Shown: in pieces, positions 34,607 through 46,966 of the stretch
How positions within the stretch are numbered: the first letter of the stretch is position 1
Layout: each line of letters opens with the position of its first letter
Source: Auricularia sp. M13
Lineage: Eukaryota; Basidiomycota; Agaricomycetes; Auriculariales; Auriculariaceae
Assembly: GCA_037042915.1 (NCBI GenBank)
Contig: CM073199.1
Location: 3,162,001 to 3,226,000 of the forward strand
DNA length: 64,000 nt
Direction: 5' to 3'
Made by a program: the position numbers and the translations under genes
The notes under the pieces: model-generated
Databases searched by the model: none
What the model saw: only the letters and a program-made list of their open reading frames with translations
What the model was told of the DNA's origin: nothing

Positions 34607-35954
34607 TCATGCGACCGTATTGCTATCTCGTTCCGCCTCTGCCTCTTCCTTATACGCGGGAGGTGGTTCCTCGACGCGTTTGTGTTCGGGCTCCTGAAGC
34701 ACCGGCTCTGCCGCCTTCCTCTGTTGCACGTTTCGCTTTATCGAGCGTGTGAGGGGGAGGAAGACGAAGGTGAACGCGAGGAATAGTATGAATGCGAGTA
34801 GTGGCAAGATTCCGAAGAGCGCTGTGATAGCCCACTTCCAGGGAGTGAACTTCACGTTGAACAGGACCTAAGACGAAATGAGACAACGAGCTTCCACAGA
34901 AGCAAAAAATAGACAGAAGGATAAAGACGTACTTGGTCAAGGTTATGGGGGTTGTAGTAGCACGCCGAAACGCTGCCTTGTTGATGGTCGTCCAAGAAGT
35001 TTGTCGCGCCGTTCTCATTCTTCTTATAGTCGTGTCGATATGTCGTAGTGACGTTCTGCCCGCCATACGTCTTGTACGTGATGTTCAATACTGCGGCATA
35101 GCATGTCGAACAGGAGTATGTGCAGCGGCGATGTTGCGTGGAGTTGCAGCAGTAGCAATTGCACCTGCGGCAACGACAATCCGCAGTCAGTCTCAGTTAC
35201 TCCACTCGCAACACTCGCAACTTGGCGAGGTGCGCAAGCTGAAACGCACTGTCTCGTGGTGCAGGATTCGCTGCACGACGTTCCTCCGCTGCTCGAGGTG
35301 CTGCATCTGTACGGTGGTGCAAACAATGAGAAGCTCGTCCCTGCGCATCGCGATAGACGCCAAGGGTGCAGTTGCCACTCACGAAGTCGAACACGATTTG
35401 CATGTTTGGCAGCACTGCTTGCAGCACTTGTAGCTGCAGTTACCGCGTCAGAGAGATGCCACGGCCATGCAATAGAGACATACCCGCCATCGCAATCCCC
35501 CGATGAACTCTGCGGACATGCCGTACTGTTCGTTGCGCACGCCGTCGGGCTGAACTGGTTATTGATCTGGGACGTTATGGCGCCTGCGAGTGAACGAGAC
35601 CACATTCAGCCAGCGGAAACTTCGAAGCACGAGCATCGATAGACATAGACGCACTGCAAGTCGGCGTGCCGGACGGTGCGGATCCGCAGGTCATCTGGGA
35701 GCACTTGGACTCGCAGCAGTAGCGCTCGTCGATGTGCCCGTCCAGCACGCGGCAGCGCGTCACCGGCCATCCTCTGCGCCGACGTCCAGCGTGAGTGCCC
35801 CGGTGAAAATATGCTTCGCACGCAGGCGCTCGAGAAGCACAACGTCCACGCACTGTCGCACGATCTCGGGGTAATTGAGCCCGAAGAAGAGTCCAAAGAA
35901 AAGCGCCAGCGTGCCGACCGCGACCGCCGCGAGGTATGCCGGCCGAAAGCGCAT
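34607..35954 (-). CDS. Cysteine-rich two-span membrane protein with PPxY tail
   Basis: Seven exons (35954-35854, 35773-35655, 35583-35484, 35433-35383, 35306-35250, 35164-34933, 34867-34607) close in frame as 306 aa. Residues about 7-28 form a hydrophobic segment. A lumenal or extracellular domain of about 190 residues contains some 29 cysteines (ERYCCESKC, YKCCKQCCQTCKSC, CNCYCCN). A YNP motif preceded by Cys (CYYNP) comes just before the second membrane span (ITALFGILPLLAFILFLAF). The cytosolic tail is charged and carries PPAY (289-292), a PPxY ligand of Nedd4/Rsp5-type WW domains. I recognise this layout as a fungal membrane-protein family without an assigned function. Its sorting by ubiquitin through Rsp5 adaptors is an inference. 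It sits between two Zn2Cys6 genes. Confidence 0.8.
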
Positions 35955-36501
35955 TCCAGAGGCAGAGGGACGACGCTCGGGAACGTGACTTGCACGAGCA
36001 TTATAGACTTGTGGGATTAGATCGGCGCACTCATTCAATTTCCGACTAGCGCCAATGCGGACGAAAATTGCACCGCCAAACCTGTTCGCTTTTTTGTTCC
36101 GTGCGCTAGGGCAATGATCCCTATCTATGTACAGGCCGAGAAAGACACAGCTTACACTCACGATGCCGGGAAATGGAGGAGAGAAACTACGAAGAGGAAG
36201 ATATACGAAGTGGCAAGATAATCACCCAGGCGGGATCGAGAACTAGAGAAAAGAAACTATGGAGAGAAAAGAAACGAACTTGCAGGAAAGGAAACCACCC
36301 GGGACCGCGAGAGCATTGTCCATGTGTATGTACAATGCAAATTAGATACGTATGTGTCGAAATTGTGTGCCGTTGAGATTGTGAATGAGATTGCGCGAGC
36401 TGTGCCGTTTTTTGAGTGGGGATCGAGAAGAAGGAATCACCAGTTGGGATGGGACGAGGGGATCGTTGGTTGCCAGTTACAATCGGGAAGAGGAGACGGA
36501 A
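35955..36501. other. Promoter region with long pyrimidine tract
   Basis: This lies upstream of the membrane protein and downstream of the minus-strand regulator. From about 36170 to 36300 the plus strand is almost all purine, so the sense strand of the membrane-protein gene carries a CT-rich tract, a common fungal promoter feature. Confidence 0.55.
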
Positions 36502-39500
36502 TCATTGCCAGGCATGCTGATTCTGCTGTTGCTGCTGCTGATACTGTTGCGCAAGCAGCGAGCTGAAATCAGCAGGAGCCTGCTGCGCGGAGCCATCGGA
36601 AGACGACGTCGTTGACCCGCCGCCGTCGCGCGGCGACCAGCCAGGCATAAGCACGTGCGAGTTGAAGCTCTGGCTGGTGATGGCGCGCATGGGCAGCAGC
36701 ATCTGGTCGATGTCCATGTCCTGAGTGAACGCGCTCGGGTCGATGTATCCCTGGTGTTGCTGCTGCTGCTGTTGATACTGCGTGGGATAGTCCGTATAGA
36801 ACGAGTTCGGATCGAACTGCTGCTGCTGCTGCTGCTGCTGGGCGGACGGGTCCTGGTAGCCGAACTGCGATTGTTGTTGCTGTTGCTGCTGGTACTGCGC
36901 ATATTGCGCGAAGATATCCATCTGCGGGTCCGGCATGCTTGCAGGCATCGCGCTCCACGTCTGCGCCGAGGACGAGGACGCAGCGGGGTGCGCATATTGC
37001 ATGTCCTGGTATGAATACTGTTGCGGCTGTTGCTGTTGTTGCGGCTGATGGTGCTGGTGCTGGTGCTGTTGCTGGTGCTGTGGTTGATGCTGCTGGGGCG
37101 GCGGCGGAGGCGGCATCGAGCCCTGCGCGCGCGCCGAGCGCGACGACGTCGGCCGGCTCCCACTCGTACTACTCTGCGCCTGCTGCTGCGGCGCCTGCAA
37201 CGTAGAGGAAGTAGACGCAGCTGCGGCCGAGGACGAAGCAGCAGCGGGGGCCGGCTGCGCGGCGGGTTTACTCGCAGGCGGCGTCGTCGACGACGACTTC
37301 GCCGCACCAGCGGCCTCGACCTTCTCGCGCGCCCCAGGAGGGAGCTCGCCCGGGCCCGCATGCTTGCGCACGAGCCCGAACAAGAACCTCGCATACAACC
37401 TCGGCGCATGCGTGTCGTCGATGGCGTTCTGCTCGAACACGTCCGCGAGGCGCGCGACGAGCGCGAGGATGCTCCTCTTCTGCTCCGCGTCGACCATCGC
37501 CTTGAACTCGGGCCTGAGGAGCTTGAAGAGGAAGCCCGAGGCGAAGGTGCCGAAGACGAAGTGGCATTCGGCCGTGTAGCGCAGGAAGCCCGTCGGGCCC
37601 AGCACGTCCGCCATGCTGCGCACCACCGACGTCGCCGCGTTCCAGCACTGCGAACACGGTTGAGCTTTCTGCATTCCTGCTGAGTTACGTAGACTGCAGC
37701 CTGCACTCACCCGCAGGAAGAACGGGTCACCCCGTGTAAGGCCCTTCTCGAACGCGTGCTGGAAGCCGAAGCTGTACATGACGAGCTTGCAGTAGTTGAC
37801 GATGACGGGCATCAGGTGCACGCGGTACACCGCCGCGGGGTCTGTGTCGTCCGACGCCTGGCGGAAGCGCTCCGTCCACTCCTCCTTGAACGCCGTCAGC
37901 TGGTCGTCGTACAGCCGCGTCACCGACAGATAGTCGATATTCTACAATGCGTCAGTCAGCACGCCCGCGCAAAAAACGGAACGGAGGACGCGGACAGACC
38001 TTGTTCATGCTCATGGCGCCCTTGTCCTGCACGATATCGTGGAACTGCGTCATGAGGCGCAGCAGCTGGACGTACGCGCACAGGTGCACGTCGTACGGGT
38101 GGTTGTACGGCGAGGCCTGGTACCACTCCTTGCTCGCGCGCACCACGGGGTCCTCGCTCGGCAGCGTCGCGCATTTCCCGAACTGCGTCGACGCCGAGCG
38201 GTCGATGTTGAAGCAGATGAGCCACGTGCGCGTGCAGTTCAGGATCTCGCGCGCGTGCATCTCGTCCCGCGGCTTCTGGCGCGACGGCTGGTGCAGGTTG
38301 AGGTCCATCGCAATCCTGCCGTTCGACAACGCGTAAGCGGTTCATTCCATACACACAGAGACGGAGACGGAGACGGGGACGGGTAAAGGAGGGGTGGAGG
38401 GAAACAGGCAGGGAAGAGACGAACCGGATAGCGAGCCCCTTATAAAGGTACGACCGGTCCTCCTCCCAGCGTCTTGCGGACGGCGCGTAGTCGCCCATGA
38501 TGATGTACGCCTGGCAGAGCTCGACGGACTTCCAGCCGTCGATGAGCGACGCCGCGGCCTGCTTCTTCGCGAAGTGCATGAGCATCGGGTACAGCTCCGG
38601 CCGGCGCAGGTAGTAGCGCGACGCCGCCGCGCAGACGACCGTGAAGAGGAACGGGCACCGTTTGCGCGTCGCCGCGGGCGTGTGCAGGTGTTCGTCCAGG
38701 ATGGAGAGGGAGGGCTGCGCGCGCGGGGTCAGCAGCTATACTATACTGTACGCATGCACGGTGTGCGACGTACGTTGACCGTCTTGTAGAAACTGAGCGG
38801 GGGGAGGTCAGAACGCCAATCAGGATGAGCAAGACGACACGCACATGTCGAAAAGCGCATCGACCTCATCAAGCGTGACAACCCCATAATCCAGAATCTC
38901 AATGCTCATCTGCCGCTCAATAATAATCTTGCGCAAATCCAGATTCGCCGCAGGCCCAGGATGAAAATACCGCGGGTTCTCCAAGCCGATATTGCTGGGC
39001 GGGATGCGGGGGATGGGCGGGTTCTTGCCGGTGGCATCGTGCGGCTCGTTGGGGTCGACCTTCCCGACGGCATGCAGCAGGTCCGTCGGGGTGCCCCCGC
39101 CGTCCTCGAGCCGCGCGATGGCGGCCTCGAGCGGCGTCGGCTGCGCGTCCTGCAGCGAGATGCGCGCGAGCAGGCCGAGCGGGTACTGCTCGCCGGGGAT
39201 CGAGTGCAGCTTGCCCGGCCCCGCGCTCTCGCGCTCGGCCTTCGTCCTGGCATCCTCCTCCTCGCTCTCGGAATCATCGTCGGACTCGTCGCCCGAGTCC
39301 GACTCGAGCTCGAGCTTCCACGCCGGCGGCGCGCGCAGCGCCGCGCCCGCCTGCGAGACGAGCGAGAGCAGCGCGCTGGGCCCCGCCTTCGCATTTGAGC
39401 TGTGCTGCTCGAGACGCTCGATGCTCGACAGCGTGTCGCGGGTCGGCTGTTTGGCCGCGGGCAGGTGCTGGTGGTGCTCGTCCTCCGAAGCCGTTTCGGC

Positions 39501-40821
39501 CGGCGACGGCGGGAGGATGGTGCGCGCGAGCGAGGCGGGGTCGATGCGCGACGCGGCGAGCGCCAGCGGCGTGCCCATGTGCGGGTCGAAGATGTGCTTG
39601 AGCAGGCCCGCGATCAGTGCGTCCTTCTCCTTCATCTGCCGCAGCAGGATCTCGCGCGCGCTGCGAGTACCGTCAGAGTTAGCGATGGATTGCAAGAAAA
39701 AAGCAGGCTGCATGCGCACTTGGGCCCCTGTTTCTTCACGCGCCCCTCGACGCGGCATTCGGCGTGCCCTTTCTTGATACAGCGGTCGCAGAACGTGCTG
39801 GGCGGCGTGAAGTTGCATTTCATCTGCAATTACTGTCAGCGTGAGTGCTGCATGTAATTAGGCGACACCAGGGCTAAGCATGAGCGTATCGTTCCCAAAA
39901 TTCCCCAGTACTGGGCGGAGGCATGGGTCGAGTATTGTGCCGCAGAATATCTGAACACTCAGTTGGATGAGTGCCAGCGTTCGTCTGGCATTCCTCCTGT
40001 ATTCTGTGGCACAATAGTTGACCCATGTGCAAGCGCGGGCTTGACTGCCCGTCGCGCCCCATGTGGCTCGTCGGCTCGGCAGCGGCGAAGCTCGCGGCCA
40101 ACACGACCGCTAGAACAGTCCCTGCGCCCCGCTCGAGTGCCGTGCGCAACGAGCAGCGCGCCAGCGGCGCCGAGGAAGCCAACGGCGAATTCGCTCTGGC
40201 GCGCGTTACACCCTTCGCTAACGCGACGCGCTCGCTCACGGCGCCTTCAGGACCACCAGCGGCAGCGCTGAGCGCGCTTGCGGGAACGATCGCGGCGGGC
40301 AGCGAGCGCGCTCATGAGGTACCTCGGACCGGTACTCTATAACCAGCCCTGGTGGCCAGTGACACGCACCTTGAGCTTCTTGCAATGGGTGCATGCATGC
40401 TGCCTGGCGTCGGGAGATGAGCCACGGGCGCTCGGAAGCGCGAGGTCACGTACATCTTGCGCGGCTCGCGCTGTGACGGCGGCGGCTCCATTCCAGGCGT
40501 GTCTTCTAGCCCGCGGGCTCGCTTGCCCAGCCTCGGGGCTTGTTGTTGCTGTATTGGCTGCTGCTGGCCAATGGATAGCGAGGGCGGCGGCTGGTGCTGG
40601 TGCTGGTGCTGATACAGCTGCGCGGCCGAGTAGAACGCGGGCTCCGACACCGGCAGCGGCGGCGGCTGGAACGCAAAGGCATCGTGGGGACCAGCGGTCT
40701 CGTCGACGGACGACGGCGACGAGAGGCCGAACGGCGACGCGTTCGAGAGGCTGGCGGTCGTCGGCGACGGGAAGCTCGACGTCGGCGTCAGGCGGCCGGG
40801 CCGGCGCGGATGTTGTTGCAT
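36502..40821 (-). CDS. Zn2Cys6 fungal transcription factor with Gln-rich tail
   Basis: Nine exons give 1107 aa: 40821-40454, 40403-40370, 39823-39720, 39660-38845, 38792-38774, 38714-38425, 38315-38000, 37941-37711 and 37647-36502. Zinc-cluster Cys are 127, 130, 137, 146, 149 and 157, split by an intron after CTHCKKLK. A coiled coil (ILLRQMKEKDALIAGLLKH) suggests dimers. An acidic Asp/Glu/Ser linker is followed by the middle homology region (TVNPSLSILDEHLHT, RCPFLFTVV, CQAYIIMGDY, RWEEDRSYLY, MDLNLHQP). The last 250 residues are extremely rich in Gln and His, with many runs of 5-8 Gln, a probable activation domain. Intron 39824-40369 is 546 nt and holds a 106-bp palindrome. The start at 40821 opens a Gln/Pro-rich exon; an in-frame ATG at 41010 is the alternative. 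Nuclear location and paralogy to the other regulators here are clear; target genes are unknown. Confidence 0.84.
39922..40027. repeat. 106-bp imperfect palindrome inside an intron
   Basis: Outer arms CATGGGTCGAGTATTGTGCC and the complement of GGCACAATAGTTGACCCATG match at about 17 of 20 bases; inner sequence GTGCCAG/CTGGCAT continues the stem. It lies in the 546-nt intron that separates the two halves of the zinc cluster. Confidence 0.72.
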
Positions 40822-43800
40822 AGCGACAGTCGCGGCGGGAGCAAGGGAAACAGGGGCGGGGCGGTCGTTGTGCAGATGCTTCGTGAACGCAAACGGCTCG
40901 TCCGGCGCATAAAAGGGCTCGGAGGAGGCGGCGGCGTGCAAAATCCCAGCCAGTGGCTGGTCACCTTGAACTTGTAACCGGAGCGGCTCAAGCTGCGGGC
41001 AGGTGAGCACTATGACGCCTGCAGGGCTGGCACCGCCCGCTGTAACTGACCGCGGGCTGTCCGTCCATTATTGCGATCGTGTGGGGGAAGGGCAAGCCTT
41101 GCGAGGCGGTGATTCGGCTAGAGTCGAGATGGCGGTACACCCAGTCTCAGTCTGCACAGGCGCCCAGCACTCGCCTCAGCTCCCGTGCGCGCTCCCTCCA
41201 ACCCAACTTCGGATTCTCGCGCACTCCGAACGCAAAGAAGGTCGCATCTCCAACACGCTGCCCCTGGAGGGTCGGTAATTCTCGCTGGACGTCGGCCATC
41301 GCGGATTCTATCATATTATTCGTTTCGTCCTCAACAGGGCCTGGATTCCTGTCAGCCGTCCTGGAATCCCAGCTCTCAGTCTCAGCTCACTTGGCCCCTC
41401 CCTCCCCGATCCGACGGCGGACGCGACGACCACGAGGGATCGACAACTTGGAAGATCACAATCGCATCGCCCCATTCGTCAATTGACAATTGCAAAATCT
41501 CTGACCCAAGCCCGATCATCAGTGATATAATCTTGAGATCGACAACTGCAAGTCTGATTCCCGGATTAGTCAGCGGTCAGCCGTTCAGCTCGACTCCGCT
41601 GGCGCCTCGGTGACGCGTGCAGGGTCGCACTGACAGAGACTTCTGGCTCCTCGCTCCTTGCAGAACACATACCCATCGCATCTCACCTGAGTCCCATCGT
41701 GACGCAAAATCACCCTGAGGCTTCCAATGCCCTTGTGGTGAAATGGCATTCCAATCCCGGGCCCGACGATGCCACATAAGCAAGCTGAGGTACAGTACTT
41801 AATCTCCATACGGCGTGGACGGCCAATGGCCGACTGTCACTGACAGACGCGATCTCTCCTTCCTTCCTTTCTCAGTACTGTACTCTTAGAGCATCGGGGA
41901 CCTGATGAATCTCTGAGCCTGGCTCGGAGATGATTCAGCTACTCGCTACAGACTAATCAATATCACGAGGGACAGAAAGAATGCACAGATAGAACGACGG
42001 AGCCTTGTACATATTTGAATCGATCTCGAGGGCCTGCCAGGTGATAGACTGTGATATGGACAGGAACCGCAATCGCAGGTCTTGCTCAGGCAAGATTCTC
42101 TCGATCTCTTATCTAACTCATGATACAGTACTTAAGCTGCTGCACTTATTGATTAAGACAAACTTCGAGGAAGCAACACTGACAGCGCGCAGCGGTCTGT
42201 GATGCAGATGCCCGTGGATCATCATGGCATGTCGGTTCGGTGCATGTGGCGCCGAGAATCCCTCACTGGCAGGCTCACCTATGATAATGAATGTACACTG
42301 TATTGGCTAGGCAAGGTTCAAGTTGGTGGCATGAGCTCATCTACTGTAGTATGCGTGTTCGAGCCGCTGTACTAGAAGCAAGCGGCTAGCTTGAAGACGC
42401 CAGTGCCAAGTGGAACGACGTCGAGTCGAGGCGGAACACCCGCTTACATCGATTCCTAGCCTCCTTCTGAATCTGGATGCATCCCCCAGCGCACAGCATG
42501 AGGACACAAGCGGTGTACCGGGACGCGCTTCACAGCCTGGAGTATGAGCATGTGCAAGGTGCAAGCGACAAGCGGGCTGTGCACCGTCGCGTACCGTCCA
42601 GTGCCGATCTCATACATAAGAAGGCTGCAGGCATAGCTTCCAGGGGAGGAAGAGGCTCTCGTGACACACGAGCAGGTCCACTCAGTCGTAACTAACTGAC
42701 GTCTAGCTAACTTTCGTCACGGTCGAGTTCGAAGGGAAGGCGCGCGCTAGCGATGACTTTACTGCAGAGTATGGGTTCCGCACTCTAGAGTAAGAGTTTC
42801 ATCTGGTGCCAATGAATCTGCAGGTGCTGGCGATGGGAGTGCGAGCTAGGCAGCGATTCGACCTGAGGGTGCCGTGCAGTGTTTGCCAAACGCGATTCCG
42901 GGACTAGCTAAGCATCGGTATGCAGGATTAAGCCAGCAATTCCGCGTCTCAGCTCGTCCCCGCGAGGGATATATGAAGCTGGAATGCTGATTAGACTTAA
43001 TGACTGGTGCCCCGAAGACCCTTTTTCCGACCCAGTCATTAACATGGACATTCATCATGATGCTCCGGACGATGTGCAAGATTTATCTTTGTCTAACGCT
43101 ACATACCAAATCCTGAAGATTTTGCGCGCCCGGTTCAAGGTGAATTCCCTAACAATGCAAACGGACGCGTCGACACCGGGATTCAGATTGTGACAGCGGC
43201 GCTTGCTAGTATGCGAACCTGGCGAACCTTGCACCCGCATCTCAGTTGCACAACGATTGGCTCCCCAGTAGTACATCTAGTAAATTCACTGATTGGGACG
43301 TTTGGAATGCCTCTCCTTCAGGCATCCCGCTCGATGAAAGTGATTGTCAGTCTCGGTTCGATTCAATGAACTGTTGCGATGCAAACTTCTTGAAACCAGA
43401 AAAACTTGGTCTCGGAGAAATGATACGATATGAAGCCTGAGAATAGGGAGATGTGTATGAAGAGTCTACAGTAAGCGCGCATTGAACGCTCAGCGGGTCT
43501 AGGACGAGTCCGAGTGCCGACCCTGTGCTGAGATTACGACGCATGGAATGATTCTTGCAGCAATAACAAAAAAAAGACTGTTCCATGCCATCTACCAATA
43601 CGGGCGTCCGTCTCAGCCACTGGATTCGAACCCTGAGCAGTGTCCAGCGGAGGCATTTCGGCAGTCGCGCCCGAGGGCCGAAGATCGAAGATCGCTGTCA
43701 TCCGCCCGCGCTCGCTTCCCTTGCTTATCTTCGCGATTTCGCAGGCAAAGCGGCAACTTCAAGCCCAACCGTGACATTCATCGGCGAGCTCGCTCGTCTT

Positions 43801-43876
43801 CGCGCGCGATCCAGCTTACGTGGGTCACGTGCCTCGCGCATTTCTGCACCTGACCTGCTGTGAATTTTAGGCCGCT
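40822..43876. other. Non-coding stretch, no supported gene
   Basis: About 3 kb between divergently oriented genes (regulator on the minus strand, transporter on the plus strand). No domain-bearing frame or exon series was found. It must hold both promoters. Confidence 0.5.
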
Positions 43877-46378
43877 ATGAGTCAGACGGCCGCGGACGCA
43901 ACGGCCGATAAGGAACACATCGACGTCGCGGACGAGAAGGGGCTCGACGCGGCGGCCACACACCACGACGATGCCAATTTTGTCGTTAACGAGCGGCGGC
44001 TGATACGCAAAGTGCGCCCAGGCCCTGTCCTTCGCGTTCACCGCGGCCGGACTGACCCCGCGCAGATAGACCGCCACCTCGTCCCCATGGTTATGCTGCT
44101 CTATCTCACGAGTTTCCTCGACCGGTGCGCGCCCTGGTTCCTTGCATGCCTGTTTTGAAACAGACTTTTCAATCAGTGTAAATATTGGGCGAGTCGCCGA
44201 CGTCGGTGTTTAGCGTTTAGACCGCAACTGCTGAACTGCCGGTATGCTCTAGCAATGCGCGGCTGTATGGGCTTGAGGGCGACTTGCGCATGGAAGGGCA
44301 GATGTATCAAACGGTACGATGTTGCTTTGCCCAAACCCCCTTTGCATGTGCTGACAGAGCCTCGGCTTTCAGGCTGTGTCTGTACTCTTCGTTTCGTACC
44401 TTGTGAGTCGCCTCGGCATAAAGTGCATGCAATATTCACCCTTTCTTTCAGGCATTTGAAGTCCCGAGCAACCTCGTACGCTGTCGGCTTGACCGGCCAG
44501 ACCAGCACTGACATTGGATGAACTCTGTAGGTCCTTAAGAAGCTGAGACCGTCTCGTTATAGTACGCAGCATTCGCAGTAGGAAGACTACTTCTGATGCA
44601 CTTCTCTTCAGTCGCTGCTATCACGACGGCATGGGGAATCATTGCTACATGTACCGGCCTGATACAAACGTACGGCCAACTCCTCGCGCTCCGAGTCATC
44701 CTCGGCGTAGTAGAGGCCGGGCTATTGTAAGTGTGTTCTGCAGCAGTCTCCCTTAGCATCGGCTCACAGCTCAGTCCCGGGATGGCAGTGTACCTGACAT
44801 TTTGTGCGCATCACCTGCTTTGCGATTCCTGCTGCATTCTCAAAGTAACCTGCAGTCTACACGCGAAAGGAGCTCGCCGTACGCATCGGCTACCTTTTTG
44901 TCGCATCGGCGCTCGCAGGGGCTTGCGGAGTGCGTTCGCACAGTCTGCTCAGTGCTCAGGAACACGAATACTCACCCGATAGACAGGGATTGCTAGCTTT
45001 TGCCATAGGCAACATGGATGGCATCGCCGGCATGAAAGGGTACGCCGTGCCATCTGGGACACGACACATTCTTCACATACTGAGCCGACCGCAGTTGGAG
45101 GTGGATCCTCATCCTTGAGTATGTCGCGTCCGTCTGTCACATGACCAGCAGTCATCCTAACCAACGTTCACCTTCAGAGGAATCCCTTCGTTCTTCCTGG
45201 GAATAGCGACTTTCTTCCTGCTTCCCGACGATCCAGAGTCTGCGTACTTCCTCAATGCGGAGGAGAAAGCATTCATGCACAAGCGGCGCTTGCAACAGCA
45301 GGGCGAAACCCTGGACGCGCAGAAGTTCCACTGGCGCGATGTGCGAGCGTGCCTGAAGGACTGGAAAGTTTGGGGCTTGTGCGTTCTATCTACAACTTCT
45401 CGGGTGGCATTTGATTCACTACTCTCGTGCAGCTCGTTTGCGCAGTTCGGCGCCGATACCATGGTGGGTACACCGCTGCTCTCGCGTCGACTTCCATCTC
45501 ATATTCGTTGCAGCTTTATGGTCAGATTATTAATGCTCCGCGAAACGCCCGACGACGCTGACATGGTGTGTAGGTTTCAGTGTATTTTTACCCACTGTAT
45601 TGCAACAAATTGGAAAGTGGAGCGCGGCGGAGACGCAACTGGTAAATCTCATTTTCCTTACACGTCTGCGTGGGACTGACTTCCCACAGCTAACGATCCC
45701 TTGTTACTTTTTGGTTTGTCACCGCCAACCTCCTCGGGATTTGATTAACTAAGTCTTGGTATCAGGGTGCCGTGACGTATCTCACGATTGCGCGGGTCTC
45801 TGACCAGATGCAGCTGCGCGGAGTCTTTTGCACGATGTTCGGCGTCATATCCATCATCGGATACGCCGTCCTGCTGTCGCCTGTCTCACCAGGCGCCCAC
45901 TACCTCGGCACATTCTTGGTCGCCATGGGACTCTACGTTCTTGTTGGCATACCGCTAGCATGGCTTCCCAATAACATTCCGCGATACGGCAAGCGCACAA
46001 CTGCGACTGGGATGCAGCTTACGATCGGAAATGCATCGGTAAGCAGGACTTTCAGGGGATCCTAAAACCTTCATTGACTTTGACTCACAGGGCGTCATGG
46101 CGCCGTTTTTGTACGCAACAGCGGATAAGCCTCGGTACGTCCGCGGGCATGCGGTCAGCCTAGCCATGGTGGCTTTCGCTACAACAGTATATACATTCTT
46201 CTGGGTAAGCCATAGGCCAAACAATTGCTTAAAGTGATCCTCATTTCTGCAGTTCTGGTTCAGGAGGGCAAACGCGCGTCGAGCACGAGGAGAGGACGAC
46301 CATCTTGCCGCAGGCAAGAATGAGACGGAGGTCATTGCCATGGGCGATGACGCGCCGACATTTAAATACATCTATTAG
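43877..46378 (+). CDS. MFS transporter, allantoate permease (Dal5)-like
   Basis: Twenty exons give an in-frame 496-aa protein. Exon starts: 43877, 44066, 44177, 44253, 44373, 44452, 44531, 44612, 44775, 44856, 44987, 45095, 45178, 45433, 45514, 45574, 45690, 45766, 46091 and 46253. Family motifs are LVPMVMLLYLTSFLDRVNIG (TM1), NARLYGLEGDL, FEVPSNLVLKKLRPSR, GVVEAGLFPGMAVYL, YTRKEL, WRWILILEGIPS, LPDDPESAYFL, YGFSVFLPTVLQQIG and the C-terminal GHAVSLAMVAF. Twelve membrane spans are expected. Members carry allantoate, nicotinate-like or other organic anions across the plasma membrane by proton symport; the substrate here is unknown. Exon 3 is 12 nt (44177-44188) and ends in a GC donor; exon 15 is only 7 nt (45514-45520). 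Without these micro-exons the conserved DRVNIGNARLYG and MLYGFSVF motifs would be lost. No frame break is seen. Confidence 0.86.
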
Positions 46379-46893
46379 GATGGCTAGGGTCTTGGAGGTG
46401 CAATGCATAGACTTCATATTCGGATGCTCGACTGAGGAGGCATTCGGGCATAGGCTGCATCATGCTGTATCGGATCACACGGTCCGGACCGACAGCTTCC
46501 TCAACCACGACCAGGCAGCGCAAGCAATGGACCGCAAAACTGGAAGAACGTCCACGCCTCTCGTCGTCTTTGCACAGGGTCCCGTACATTATGGACCTTC
46601 ATCTGCGCAATGTAGGCGGGGCGTTGTACAGTAAGGATTTATCGTGGCGGTTATCATTGAGTAGCAGCACTGACGCTCTTTGCAGGATTTACAATGAACT
46701 ACGCCTGCGCGCAGTCTAGGGTTTCATGCTACAGCGCCCTCTACTGACTGCCGAAGTAGAATGCTAGGGTGGCACGAACGCCTCGCCGCCATACAAAAGG
46801 GCCGGAAGTGCACGGGAAGCGCTGACCACATCCCACCCGCAGCGTGGTGAGCTGTGGTTACTGAAGCGTACGGAACGACCACGCTTCTGCCCC

Positions 46894-46899
46894 TATAAA
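46894..46899 (+). promoter_or_regulatory. TATA box
   Basis: TATAAA 68 bp upstream of the ATG at 46967, mirroring the spacing seen in the paralogue at 29956. Confidence 0.7.
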
Positions 46900-46966
46900 T
46901 CCGTTACGCGTCTGTGGTACTGCGCCCCGCTCCAGGTTGGACTTCGTTCAGCTCTCCCCACTTGCC

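Noticed and set aside
37021-37683. 220-codon Arg/Leu-rich plus-strand frame
   Set aside because: Antisense shadow of the regulator's C-terminal exons.
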